Source: Pithys albifrons albifrons (Eukaryota > Chordata > Aves > Passeriformes > Thamnophilidae). From it: 64,000 bases of DNA. Below the pieces are notes generated by a model, which saw nothing but the letters and a program-made list of their open reading frames with translations, ran no database searches and was not told where the DNA came from. This document shows, in pieces, positions 1-62,213 of this stretch (positions are counted from its first letter, which is position 1; every line of letters starts with the position of its first letter). The stretch lies in NCBI RefSeq assembly GCF_047495875.1, contig NC_092497.1, forward strand, positions 1,345,437 through 1,409,436. Direction: 5' to 3'. Position numbers and translations under genes: made by a program.

Positions 1-51240
<51,240 letters not shown>

Positions 51241-51926
51241 AAAAAGTAGAATTAAGCTCACCCCTCACTACCAGAGACCTCCAGCAACGAAACGAAAAAT
51301 CAGTAAATGAATTTAAGGAGGTCTTTAAATATGGACCAAACAGGCTTGTGGAAGAACTAGTGCACAGTAATATATGGATGCTAAAATGTAGAGTGAAAAA
51401 GAGACTGATCCGTATGTGATTTTTTTCCTTTTTTTCTTTTCTTTTTTTTCAATTTGCAGCTCAGAAATAAGGATACTTGAAAAGTAGATTTATTTTTTAC
51501 TGCTTGATTTTATGTTGACATAACTCAAAACCTATAATCATCTCCAAAAGCCACTAAGAAAAAAAAGAACAGAAAGTGGGAAACAGCTTACTTTGATCTT
51601 CATAGGTGTCTATGACAGTTAAATCAAAAACAAAATCTGAGACACTTATGCTGCCTCTAAGGATGTGTCATTTATCTAATGGGATGTGTGTTGTTGTGGA
51701 TGAGTAACAGGACATGCAGTTCTTCCTCCAGCTCTTGCTAGTAACTGCATCACGATAGTGAGTTGGGAAGGTGAAGTGCAGAAGGTACATGATTACCATG
51801 CTGGTAAAGGTAACAGGCTGGGATGCTGCTTGTTTCCACTGATGTGGAATTTGTCACCATTTCTATGTTTGAGAAATGCTGTTGTTCCTCCTAACTACAT
51901 CCAGTGCATCTGCTTCATGGAACTTA

Positions 51927-51932
51927 AATAAA
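51927..51932 (+). terminator. Candidate proximal poly(A) signal
   Basis: AATAAA, 687 bp after the MYO5B stop. Could give a short 3'UTR isoform. Only the hexamer is seen. Confidence 0.35.
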
Positions 51933-54900
51933 CTGGCAGTGTGGACTTTCCACCATTAGCAAATTTACATCAGCACAGGTTTTGTCCTAGTGAAATAATC
52001 ACGGCACGAGGAACTGCCTTAAGCCTTCTGCTTCTAGTGTAGCATCATCCTTATCTCTACTGTTGGCTTTCCCTGTGCTTTTAAGTGCCACAAACTTTCC
52101 CCAGTGGCTTTCTCTTGCAAGGCCTGTATCAAATCTTATGCATAGATCACCCTAAGACAGCCCAGTTTAATTATGGGCTCCCCAGCCCTACTTAGGTTCA
52201 ATGGGTGAGTCCTCGCTGTGGGTGAGTCCTCGCTGTAGCTGTCCATGGAAAAGCTCTATGTTCATTTCAGTAGCCACCCAAAATGTTACCAGTTGTGCAA
52301 ATACAGGGCTTAGATAAATGAAGAATACTTCTTTTTTTTAAAAAAAAAAGGAAACAAAAAAGTAACTTGTAAAAAGAAAGGAGATTAGATGTTCTAACAC
52401 AAAAAAAGTTGTCAGATGGTGTGTTGGTAATTAAAGCCCATTTCTTTAAGAGTGAACACACTCTTTGTCTATAACAATCTTCAATGAATAACTGCAATCA
52501 ACTCAGATTCTGTTAGGATTTTTTAACCAAACTTATTAACTAAAACAAGCCAATCTCCTGACCTCACCACATTGATGCTGAAGGGGACCAGCTGCTCACA
52601 AAGACAGTCACTGCTTTTCCTTTGTACTTCTACTACACATTGAATTTTCAGTGGCTGCTGAGCAGGGGAAGAGGTGGCTTCCCATGTGAGTGGTGCTACA
52701 CAGCTACTCAGAGTGGTGATGCTCCTGCCACAGCACAGTGTGCCAAATTGCAGCCTGGATGTTTGGCAGCCAGCATTCTGCCCTTTCCACCTCTCCATAC
52801 TGATCTTGCCTAAATAGATCTTCACTTACATACTTTTGTGGTCGGGGTTGCTTTTGTGGCCTGCAATTCCACAATGATTAAAAAGTTTTCAAAGAAAAAC
52901 CCACTCTCTCCATCTGACTGCTTTTATTTTGTGTAAAACGTATCCAAACAGCAAATTTATGGCCTGGTACACTGTCTGCTTAGAGGTTTAAAGGAGAATG
53001 TGAAGTCTCTTGAAGATACACTAACTCCTGTCTGCTGCAGTTACCCTTTTTAGGCAAGGAGTGTGTTTTGATTTAAACATCATGTATATAATCTATGTAT
53101 ATACAAACTGTAATAGTCCTGTATGTACCATATATGTATATTACTATCCAAAAAAGCACATTTTTAAAGGAAAAGTTGAGTGCTGTGAGGAATATGGGTC
53201 TATGCCAGTGGGTAAATACCTTCTTTCAAATGGAGACTGTGGTTCAGAACAGATGTTACCACTGAAGGACAGACTTAAGGCTAAGAAATTATTTTTCCCC
53301 CCAACCATTACCCAGCTAATTACAGAAGATTTTTTGCTTGTATAGAGCCAGCACTACCTCCAAACTACAAACCTGGAGCACTCACATCTGCTGTGTATTC
53401 AGTAGTGCCTTCATCTCCCCTTTATATTCAGTGAGGGTAATGCCACCAGTTTGCTGTCTGTGCCCAGCAAGCCCACCCTCCTGTCACCCACTCATCTACA
53501 CTATCTTTATTTATTTGTACCTACCTCTTTTCACAATGAATGTCTTTGCAGTGCTCTGGATTTTTTTTTTAATTGTCTCCCATCCCTTCTTTCCACACTC
53601 TAGTAGTCATCATGGTTCAGAAACAGATAATTCAAAGTGGAATTCAGCCTTTCTCTAAGTTGGTTTTAACACAGAGCTGTTGCTCAGGATTCACAGTGGG
53701 TCAGCAGTTTCCTCTCAGGCTCCTCAGGTCTCTACCTCTCATGGATAAAAATTATTTGGAGTACAATTCCCAACACATTGATTAAACCTATGCTTATCAC
53801 TCAGACTGATGAAAGGTTGCTGCAACAATTTTGTTGCTGATGACAATTATAAAATGTGCTTAATGGTCTTCTAGGGGATAATGGTCCTTCACTGGCATGG
53901 TCAGGATCATAGTTTATATATACTTTCTTAGAAACTTGATGTGTATAAATGGGAACTGAGATTTATGTCTTGATCTGTGATCATGTAGTTTATCCACTGA
54001 GATCCATCTGGAAGAGGACTCTGTATGAGTTACCTTTAATACATGTATCTTTTCTGTTAGCAATTTTAAAAATTTGTATTTAAATGTTAGTTAATTGCCA
54101 TGTTTGAGCATGCCTTTCCTCCCACTAGCATTTCTTTATTTAAAAAGCTAACTGAACACAAAGCATGGCTTTGAGAACACTGGCTCTTGTCCAGATCTGT
54201 CTTTATTTTTAAATATTAGTCATTCAGTTGAGCATTTGCCCACTCTGTGCCTTTAGCTCAACCATTGTTTCTCTGAAACAAGCATTAAAACAGGGGAATT
54301 TTTTTATTATTCTCTCTTAGAAAAAGTTGTCTGTGGATTTAAAAGCCTACTTATAAAATCTTACTTTAACAAAATCTGGAAAAACACTTTGAAGTTCCCA
54401 AAAAAAACCCAAAACAAATACTGACCCATGCTGACTTTTGCATGTATGATGTATCTCAGAAAAAAGCACTATTAGGAATAAAATAAAATGCATTAAACCA
54501 GTAAAAAACCCCAAATCACAAAGATCAGCAGCATTACAAAATCAACACCTCAAACATGAGTTCAGGCCATGTGCTGGCTGATGTACAAGAACCATCCAGG
54601 ACAATGTCCAGGTTTCATTTTCACCAGAAATTTCCCTTTTGTTGGCATTTTGTAGCTGAGGTTACTTACCTTGTCTGGTAAACCTGCTGTAGTTGACTGT
54701 AGAAAAGAACATGGGACCTCAAGACTGATTTTATGCAATCCTACATCACAAAAAATTTTTTGCTCATGGAATTTATTCCACTGGATCTTGAAGTTTCTTT
54801 GAATGAGTGAAACAGGAACAAAATATGGGCACATTTTAACCATATGTCTGCCTTTAATCACCTGCCTCTTGCTCACTGATATCTTTGCAGGACATGACCT

Positions 54901-55574
54901 TTATTTGTGTGATTTGCAAAAGATACAAATGAAAAAGTTACACTTGAAACATCAGGTCGTTTTCCTCCCATTTTCAATAGCAAATGAATAAAATTGTTCA
55001 AACTTACTCTTTCAGACCATTACCTAAAAAATTAGCATTTTATCATTGCATATGAATAGACCTAATCAAAATAAATTGCTTGAACTCCCCCATGAGCTGT
55101 TTTCATCCAACTTTATTGATTCACATATCAGTGACAGTCACATATTTATGACAGTCATAAATAGATTTATTTTTTTCTGGAAAAAATTCAGGCAAGATAG
55201 ATGATAAGTAAATCCAAAGGACATATTCCCTGATGAGTATCCAAATTATTTCAAGGTGTGAATGCCAGTGGACAAAGACTTTCAAATTAATTTGAAATTA
55301 GAAGAAAAAATATATATTAAAAAAATGCTACTGTATTGTAATGTCTATTTTATTTGTTTGGGGATTTTTTTATGTGAAGTGTCATTAACGAGCAGAAGGT
55401 ACAGCTGCTGTAAAGGTTGAATGATACACATGAGTGAATACTGTAGATGAAATACTACTGCTTATAGAATATTTTTCCATTTTGAACAAATCTGTAAACT
55501 ACACCTTTGTTTATAAAAAAATGCTTGTAATAGTCACTGTACTATTCAGATGGGGATAAAAACAAAATTTGTGA

Positions 55575-55580
55575 AATAAA
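55575..55580 (+). terminator. Candidate distal poly(A) signal of MYO5B
   Basis: AATAAA followed about 25 bp later by a GT-containing stretch (CACTTGTGGTC). It is the last good signal before repeats resume at 55915, so the best guess for the main 3' end. Confidence 0.5.
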
Positions 55581-55914
55581 CACTTTTGAAGAAATTGTCA
55601 CTTGTGGTCAAAAATAGAAATTTAGAAGATAACCTCTTGCAATATTTACTTGTATCTGTTGGAAACTTTTCCATTTTAACACTATAAAGTAGCTTTATAA
55701 ACATTACAAAGTATAATGTAAACAGAAGTTACCAGTATCAAAGCTTTTACTCAAGACACTGGAAGGTTTGGAAGTTGTAACTTCATTTTAGAGATGCTGA
55801 AATAATCTGAGCAAATCAGAAACAAATTGAGTGTGGAATCTTATGGCCTTGAAAGCCACAGTCAATCAACTGGTCAGAGGGGATGGAATGGCAGCCCTTG
55901 TCCATGAGTTTAAC

Positions 55915-56475
55915 TCACAGAGTCACAGAATCCTGGAAAGGTCTGGGTTGGAAGGGGCATCAAAGAGCATCTTGTTCCACCCCCTGCCATGGGCAGGGAC
56001 ACCTCCCACTGTCCCAGGTTGCTCCAAGCCTTGTCCAGCCTGGCCTTGGACACTTCCAGGGATCCAAGGAAAGTCACAATTTCTCTGGGCAGCTTGTGCC
56101 AAGGTTTCAGTGCCCTCATAGCCAGCAATTCCTTCCCAATATCCCATCTAACCCTGCCCTCTGGCACTGGGCACCCATTCCCTGTGTCCTGTCCCTCCAT
56201 GCCTTGTCCCCAGTCCCTCTCCAGCTCTCCTGGAGCCCCTTTAGGCCCTGGCAGGGGCTCTCAGGTGTCCCTGGAGCCTTCTCTTCTCCAGGTGAGCCCC
56301 CCCAGCTCTCCCAGCCTGGCTCCAGAGCAGAGGGGCTCCAGCCCTGAAGCATCTCCATGGCCTCCTCTGGACTCACTCCAGCAGCTCCATGTCCTTGTGC
56401 TGTTCCCAGGGCTGGAGGCAGCTCTGCAGGTGTCATCTCACCTGAGGGGCAGAATTCCCTCCTTCAACTTCATAT
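55915..56475 (-). mobile_element. CR1 3' fragment
   Basis: ACAGAGTCACAGAATCCTGG then GCCATGGGCAGGGACACCTC. The same type as 34731-35330. Confidence 0.88.
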
Positions 56476-56911
56476 GAGACTTAAATGAGGTAAGTAAATA
56501 GTAGAGGGAGAAAAAACAGGAAAACCCTGAGAGCTTTTGTTAAGACAAAGTTGCAGGTTGCTGTACATTCACTTATTTATAGCTTCATTAAATCATTGCA
56601 ATTATGCAGGCGGAAACAGTTGAAAGATTCCTGTAAATAAAAAAATGGGAATATTCGCAGGGTAACATTTTTTCATCTTGAAAATTTACAGAACTTACAT
56701 TGTGTCCATGAAGACATGCAGCAATTTTTGTTTGTACATGAACTATCTTTACTGGTCTTCTCATCCTCAGCCTGGATGGTTCCACTGAAGCATTTATGGC
56801 CATAAATCATACTTAAAAGTGCATTTTCAACCACCAGGATCTATGGAAGGTGCGTTTTGTGGCTCCTGTGGTGCAGCTGGGAAGTTGCAGAATCTTGGCT
56901 GTGAGATGCAG

Positions 56912-57010
56912 GGTTTTTTAGCTCATTTATCCCCTGCTTTTTCAGTGTCTGCAGTGTTGGAGAATGAGAGTATCCAAGGGCTTTCTGGTGTCAAACAAAT
57001 GGGCTACAGG
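56912..57010 (+). pseudogene. Partial duplicate of MYO5B exon e17 with its splice acceptor
   Basis: 56946-57010 aligns without gaps to the first 65 bp of exon e17 (47611-47675); I count 54 of 65 identical. The preceding 30-odd bases, including a pyrimidine tract and TTTTCAG, match the e17 intron end (TTTTTTAGCTCATTT shared). The conceptual reading [20 protein letters not shown] stays open, and in several places ([11 protein letters not shown]) looks nearer to mammalian MYO5B than the working exon does. After 57010 similarity is lost. Retained intron sequence means a DNA-level duplication, not a retrocopy. Probably non-functional. Confidence 0.85.
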
Positions 57011-57074
57011 CAGCTCCTGCCATGTCCAGGAAGGCAGGGCTGCAACCCTCCACCAAACCTGAGTGGGTTTATAG

Positions 57075-57310
57075 TCTCAAGATGCACCATGGTAGGTTCA
57101 GGTTGGACATGAGAAGAAATTTCTCCATGGAATGGGTGGTCAGGCATTGGAAAGGGCTGCCCAGTGAGGTGGTGGAGTCCCCACCCCTGGAAGTGTCCAA
57201 GGAAGGACTGGACGTGGACTGGACATGCTCTGGGCTTTGATCAGTCACAGGCTGGACTTGATGACCTTGTAGTTCTTTTCCAACCTCAATAATTCTGGGA
57301 TTCTGTGAAT
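57075..57310 (+). mobile_element. CR1 3' fragment
   Basis: GGTTGGACATGAGAAGAAAT through GGGCTGCCCAGTGAGGTGGT to AATTCTGGGATTCTGTGAAT. A different CR1 subfamily (CTGGACTTGATGACCTTG tail). Confidence 0.85.
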
Positions 57311-57539
57311 TAAAATGTTAATACTTTCTAAGTGGGTCTCTATGAATCACTTCCCAATATCCATCTGTCCCAAAAGCTGCTCCTCTCACTTTGTGCTTTT
57401 CAGGAAAGACTCTCCTCCATGTGGTGATTCCAACTTCCCAGTGTAGGTCCAGATCCTTTGAAGTTGTAAATCAGTGTCAAATCCCTGTCCAAGTCCAACT
57501 CTGTGCACCATAAACTGGGGTTGAGTTCCAGGGTTCTTA

Positions 57540-57690
57540 ATCCCTAAAAGGGGCTGCCCAGGGAGGTTTGGAGTCCCCACCCCTGAAGGTGTCCAAGGAA
57601 GGACAGGACATGGCACTCAGTTCTCAAGGTGGGCATCGGGCACAGGAGATCCTCCGATCTTGGAGGGCTCTTCCAACCTCAATGCTTCTG
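57540..57690 (+). mobile_element. CR1 3' fragment
   Basis: GGGGCTGCCCAGGGAGGTTT to CTTCCAACCTCAATGCTTCT. Same subfamily and orientation as the preceding copy. Confidence 0.8.
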
Positions 57691-57819
57691 TTACTGACTG
57701 CAATTAACTGTAATTAACTGCAAGGCCTTTGGGGATAGCTGTGGGGGAGGATTCCTGCCGGCCCCTCTGCTTCCTCCACTGCCAATTCCCCAAAGCACCC
57801 ACAGAAAAACTGAAGTGGA

Positions 57820-58218
57820 ACTTAAAATAACCAGGTAGATAGATGATAGACAGATAATTAAAATAAAAATTACATTCAGAGTAAACAAGACAATAAATTA
57901 AAACTATGGATGGGTTAACACAAGGCACAAGTTGCAGCCTAAAGCCCCGACGGGAAAATAGAACTGAAGAGAAGCAAAATTTAAAATAAATAGCTAGATA
58001 GCTATTAAAATAAAAATTACATTCAGAATAAACAAGACAGTAAATTAAAACTATGGATGGATTAACATATGGAACAAGTCGTGGCCTAAAGTCCCCATGC
58101 AAAAATAGAACTGAAGCAAAATTTAAAATAGAGATAGATAGATAGATAGATATATAGATAGATATAGATAGATAGATATAGATATAGATAGATAGGTAGG
58201 TAGATAGATAGATAGATG

Positions 58219-58281
<63 letters not shown>

Positions 58282-58400
58282 GGATAGATAGATAGATGGA
58301 TGGATAGATGGATGGATAGATAGATAGATAGATGTGAAAATAAAAGTTACATTCTGTATAAACAAGACAACAAATTGAAAAACTAAGAATTAACACAAGA
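57820..58400 (+). repeat. 147-bp tandem repeat, about 3 units
   Basis: The phrase TTAAAATAAAAATTACATTC occurs at 57858 and 58005 (spacing 147), and a third, diverged copy begins near 58335. Each unit contains a short TAGA-type tract, then the ATTACATTC block, then TTAAAACTATGGATG and a GAACTGAAG/AAATTTAAAATA end. The third unit boundary is where the GATA microsatellite has expanded. Confidence 0.85.
58132..58333 (+). repeat. (GATA)n microsatellite
   Basis: About 200 bp of GATAGATA with interspersed GATG, GGTA and ATAGATATA variants. It lies inside the 147-bp tandem repeat, whose other units carry only 15-20 bp of related sequence. Likely length-variable. Confidence 0.95.
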
Positions 58401-58439
58401 ACAAATTCCTGCCCCGTACCCGGCGCGGCGAGTGCGCGG

Positions 58440-59052
58440 GACGGGGTGGCGGGATTGGCGCGGGAGGGGCGGGTCGGGTGCGCGGAATTAGCACGAGAGC
58501 GGCGGGGTGGGCGCGCGGGATTGGCGCGGAAGGGGCGGGATTGGCGCGGGAGGGGTGGGTCGGGTGCGCGGGAATGGCGCGGAAGAGGCGCGGGAGCGCG
58601 CGCGACATTGGCGCGGGAGGGGCGGGATTGGCGCGGGAGGGGCGGGATTGGTGCGGAAGGGGCGGGATTGGGGCGGGCGCGCGGGATTGGTGCGGGAGGG
58701 GCGGGATTGGCGCGGGAGGGGCGGGTCGGGTGCGCGGGAATGGCGCGGAAGAGGCGCGGGAGGGCGCGCGATATTGGCGCGGGAGGGGCGGGATTGGCGC
58801 GGAAGGGGCGGGATTGGCGCGGGAGGGGCGGGGCGGGCACGCGGGATTGGTGCGGGAGGGGCGGGATTGGCGCGGAAGGGGCGGGATTGGTGCGGAAGGG
58901 GCGGGATTGGCGCGGGAGGGGCGGGGCGGGGGCGCGGGATTGGTGCGGGAGGGGCGGGATTGGCGCGGAAGGGGCGGGATTGGCACGGGAGGGGCGGGGC
59001 GGGTGCGAGGGATTGGCGCGGAAGGGGCGCGGCAGGGGCGGGATTGGCGCGA
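58440..59052 (+). repeat. About 20-bp tandem array with GC boxes and inverted CCAAT boxes
   Basis: Imperfect units of about 20 bp, GGCGGGATTGGCGCGGGAGG and variants (TGCGGAAGG endings). By hand I count about 21 ATTGG pentamers (CCAAT on the other strand, the NF-Y core), most preceded by GGGGCGGG (Sp1/KLF-type GC box). A longer variant block (TCGGGTGCGCGGGAATGGCG) recurs at about 58560 and 58725, so there is a higher-order repeat. The last ATTGG is about 25 bp before the ACAA2 ATG. Binding is inferred from motifs only. Confidence 0.85.
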
Positions 59053-59069
59053 CGCGGAGCGGAGCGGTC

Positions 59070-59085
59070 ATGGCGTTACTGAGGG
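59070..59085 (+). CDS. ACAA2: ACAA2 first coding exon (mitochondrial 3-ketoacyl-CoA thiolase, N-terminus)
   Basis: ATG GCG TTA CTG AGG G, then donor GTGAGG: Met-Ala-Leu-Leu-Arg plus the first base of a Gly codon. Vertebrate ACAA2 starts MALLRG, and I expect the first intron to interrupt that Gly codon. The start has a good context (G at -3 and +4) and sits at the edge of a CpG island. ACAA2 carries out the last thiolytic step of mitochondrial fatty-acid beta-oxidation; its N-terminus acts as an uncleaved targeting signal. In human the gene lies just downstream of MYO5B on the same strand, as here. I found no second exon (expected to encode the VAAKRTPFG region) before 64000. The call rests on 16 bases plus synteny. 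Confidence 0.8.
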
Positions 59086-59264
59086 GTGAGGGTCGCGGCG
59101 CCTCCCGGGGGGCTGTAGCGGGGACAGCCGACCGTAGGGCCCCAGGCAGGCCGTGCTGCCTTCGGGCACTGCGAACCGGAGCGCCCGCGCTGCTGCCAAT
59201 CCTCCCCCGCCGGCTCCGCCGGGCCGTGTCAGCGCCGGAAATAACGGGGGACTGCCAGAGAGAC

Positions 59265-60050
59265 ACGGGGCAGCGTGGGGTCACTGCGTGGGGAGGGGGT
59301 GCGGGGGGTGGGAATGGGGGTCACTGCGTGGGGAGGGGGTGCAGGGAATGGGGATCACAGATCGGGGAGGGGGTGCAGGGGGTGGGTATGGGGGTCAGAT
59401 TGGGGAGGGGGTGCAGGGGGTGGGAATGGGGGGGTTGCAGATCAGGAGGGGGTGCAGAGGATGGAAAAGGAGTGCAGTGGGTGGGAATGGGGCTCAAAGA
59501 TTAGGAAGTGGCTGCAGAAGATGGGAAAGGGCTGCAGAGGGTGGGAATGGGGTACAGAGTGTGGGGAGGGGCTGCAGAAGGTGGAAAAGGGATGTAGAGG
59601 GTGGGGATGGGGTGCAGGGGGTGGAAAAAAGAGTACCGAGGGTGGGAGTGGGTGTCACAGATTGGTTAGGGGTGCAGAAGGTGGGAGAAGGTGCAGAAGA
59701 TGGGGAAGGGGTGCAGAGGGTGCAAAAGGGGTGTAGAGGATGGAAAAAAGGGGTGCAGAAGGTGGGAAAAGGTATGAAGGGGGTGGGTGCAGAGGGTGGG
59801 AAGGGAGTCAAAAGACTGGGAATGGGGGTCAGAGTGGGAATGGGGATCACAGTGTGGGCAGGGGTTGCAGAGAGTGGGGGAAGGGATCAAAGATTGTGAA
59901 TGGGGGTCAGAGGGTGGGCAGGGGGTGCAAAGAGTGGGAAGAGGGATCCAGAGTTTGGGAAGGGGTGCAGAAGGTGGGAATGGGTGTCTCTGTGGGCAGG
60001 GGGTGCAGAGGGTGGGGAAGGAGGTCAGAGGGTGGGGAGGGGATGTATCG
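59265..60050 (+). repeat. G-rich minisatellite in ACAA2 intron 1
   Basis: Tandem, progressively diverging G-rich units. Near the start the period is about 34-40 bp (TCACTGCGTGGGGAGGGGGT at 59281 and 59321, related copies near 59355 and 59393). Later it degrades to shorter units such as GTGGGAAAGGGGTGCAGAAG. Many runs of three to six G with loops of 1-5 bases give G-quadruplex potential on the non-template strand of ACAA2. Confidence 0.85.
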
Positions 60051-60149
60051 TGTCAGTCACTGCCTCTGTTTTCAGCACTGCTTGGATATGGTGTTTGACT
60101 TTCTGTGGCCCTCAAGCCACTTATGCTACAAACCTATAGCAAAGGGTGC

Positions 60150-60410
60150 ATATGTCTGTCCAGTAACTGGCCATTTGGATTGGATATTAGGGAAAATTTC
60201 TTCATGGAAAGAGTGATCCAACCCTGGCACAGCTGCCCAGGGCCATGGTGGAGTCCCCATCCCTGGAGGAATGTAAAAACCATGTGGATGTGGCACCTGG
60301 GGACATGAGTTGATGGTGGCCTTGTCAGAGCTGAGGAACAGTTAAGTCTCAGTGGTCTTGGAGGTCTTTTCCAATGTCAATTACTCCATAATCTTGTGAT
60401 TCTCTGTTTT
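60150..60410 (+). mobile_element. CR1 3' fragment
   Basis: GGATATTAGGGAAAATTTCT through GGAGTCCCCATCCCTGGAGG to TCTTGTGATTCTCTG. Diverged. Confidence 0.8.
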
Positions 60411-61964
60411 CATGCAGTGACTAGAAGTCACTGGAAGTGACACTTCAAATGTCAGTGACTTAAGGTCTCTGTTGTCACATCCAGACCCTGCCTGTGTTAG
60501 CACTGACAGTGCAGGATAAAGCTTTTAACTCCCAACAGCTCCTGAAAGTGTTTGGTGTGAAGAACTAATTTGTACTCTACATGGTTTAAATTTTGTGTCT
60601 CTTAAAAATGAGGTGGATATGCCCCTTCATACGTGCTCTGGTTTGAAAACAAAATTGAAATTTTTTGCAAAAGGGCTTTTGAAATCTGACAGCATTTTGC
60701 TACTTGACAGACCGTACCTAAATAATAACATACATGTCAGTCATGGTGTGGGCTTTCAGTGCTGAAACCTGTCAGGTAATTCTTGCAGTAATTCTGATGG
60801 CTCTATTGAGCTAGATAATACAGAGAGCACCTTGCCTGTACTTGTCTGATGTTAGTTTTCTGTGCCTGTTGCAAGATCTTTCATCTTTAACCACAATATT
60901 TTCATACACTGTTCTTGCTTCTTAATTTTTTTGTTTGTTTTTGATTTTTTTTAGACTTTCCAAATAGGATCTGGTGAATAATTGTTTTCATGCCAAGCAC
61001 ATTTGAGAAGTGTTTGAGGGTTAGAGAATGTTTCAGATCCCCATTTGGCAGCAAGTGGTTAACAAAGCCAGGTTAAAAGATGTCTTGAACATAATATTTG
61101 GTAAGGATTCAAAGTGACCTTTGCTTTCTAGAAACAAAAGTTTCCAGGTCTCTGTGCATTTGGTACTGTTCTGTTTATCACCTTGGAAAACTGCAGAGAC
61201 TCAGGAAGTCTTGCCATGATAATGTGGGACAGTACTAATTAATGGAGACTTAGAGCACTAAAAAGAACAGAGTCCTTTCTCACCCAGGACTTCAGCTATT
61301 CCTTGGTGCCCCTCTTGAAATTCTGTGGAAGGAGTAGTGATTGTAGATGTCTCTCCAATCAAGCAAAATCCAGCAAGCTCTGGAGTTATATACCCATAGG
61401 GAATGGCTCTGTGTCCAGTTTAATTCAGCATAACAGATGGTGCTATTGCTCTTCATCATCTTCTGTTACTGGTTCAGTCCAGCCATCTCTCTTGGTCTTG
61501 AATTACTGTTTTATTGAGCAACCAAAAGGTGAAGTTGGACACAGGACTGATCAAAGAGAAAATCAGCCCCTTGTTTTATGCTGGCTGTGGGTTACTCTGC
61601 AGCTGCCTTGGTTGTGTGACCTGCCCTGGTTTGTTGGCCCCACGGTGCTGTTGGGAGCAGCCTGCATGAAAGAGAGAGAGGTGCTGTTGTTGTGAAAGGA
61701 ATGTTTGAGGGCAAAGTTCCATCCTCACCCCTGGACTGTCCATGAGGCAATGCCACAGTGTATGTGATTGAGCAGATAATGTGGATAAACAGACACCCTG
61801 AACTAAAGGGAGGAGGAGAACAAGTTCTTTTGGTTTGGTCAGGTTCCTGAGGTGGTCTGCAGCAAAGCTTTGTGATCAGTTATTGTGGGCACAGTTCAGA
61901 GGAGACAGAGGGGCAGGAGGGGTGGTGAATGATGGATGTCAAGGCTTGTTTTGCTGCAGGGAAG

Positions 61965-62213
61965 ACATGCTTAGGAGGGCAGGGCTAGATTGGATTTTGG
62001 GGAGAAATTCTTTACTGTGAAGGTGGTGAAGTCCTGGCACAGGCTGGGCAGAGAAGCCGTGTCTGCCCCTGGATCCCTGGAAGAGTCCAAGGCCAGGTTG
62101 GACAGGACTTGGAGCAACCTGGGATAGTGGAAGGTGTCCCTGCAATGGCAGGGGGTGGAACAAGATGAGCTGTTAGGTCCCTTCCAACCCAAACCATTCT
62201 ATGGTATGATTCT
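61965..62213 (+). mobile_element. CR1 3' fragment
   Basis: GGATTTTGGGGAGAAATTCT through CCTGGATCCCTGGAAGAGTC to CCATTCTATGGTATGATTCT. Confidence 0.88.

Larger units (their letters stand above)
51241..55600 (+). other. MYO5B: Probable MYO5B 3'UTR, AT-rich
   Basis: About 4.3 kb after the stop codon with no coding signal and, unlike the introns, no CR1 or LTR that I can see. That is what would be expected of selected transcribed sequence. Candidate AATAAA signals are at 51927, near 54479, near 54987 and at 55575. The length is of the order expected from mammalian MYO5B mRNA. The true 3' end is inferred. Confidence 0.6.
55601..58419. other. MYO5B-ACAA2 intergenic interval
   Basis: No gene seen. 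Contains CR1 pieces (55915-56475, 57075-57310, 57540-57690), the duplicated exon fragment (56912-57010) and the 147-bp/GATA repeat block. The stretches 55601-55914 and 56476-56900 show nothing recognisable. Confidence 0.7.
58420..59280 (+). promoter_or_regulatory. ACAA2: CpG-island promoter region of ACAA2
   Basis: A sharp switch from AT-rich sequence to very GC- and CpG-rich sequence at about 58420, lasting past exon 1 into intron 1. No TATA box near the start codon, as usual for housekeeping metabolic genes. Transcription probably starts in the last tens of bases before 59070. The upstream part is the 20-bp repeat array described separately. Confidence 0.75.

Noticed and set aside
58446..59504. 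352-codon plus-strand ORF (and two similar ones) across the GC-rich array, in frame with the ACAA2 ATG
   Set aside because: All three plus frames are open because GC-rich repeats lack stop codons. The product is a low-complexity Gly/Arg repeat with no family resemblance, and ACAA2 is known to start at MALLRG.
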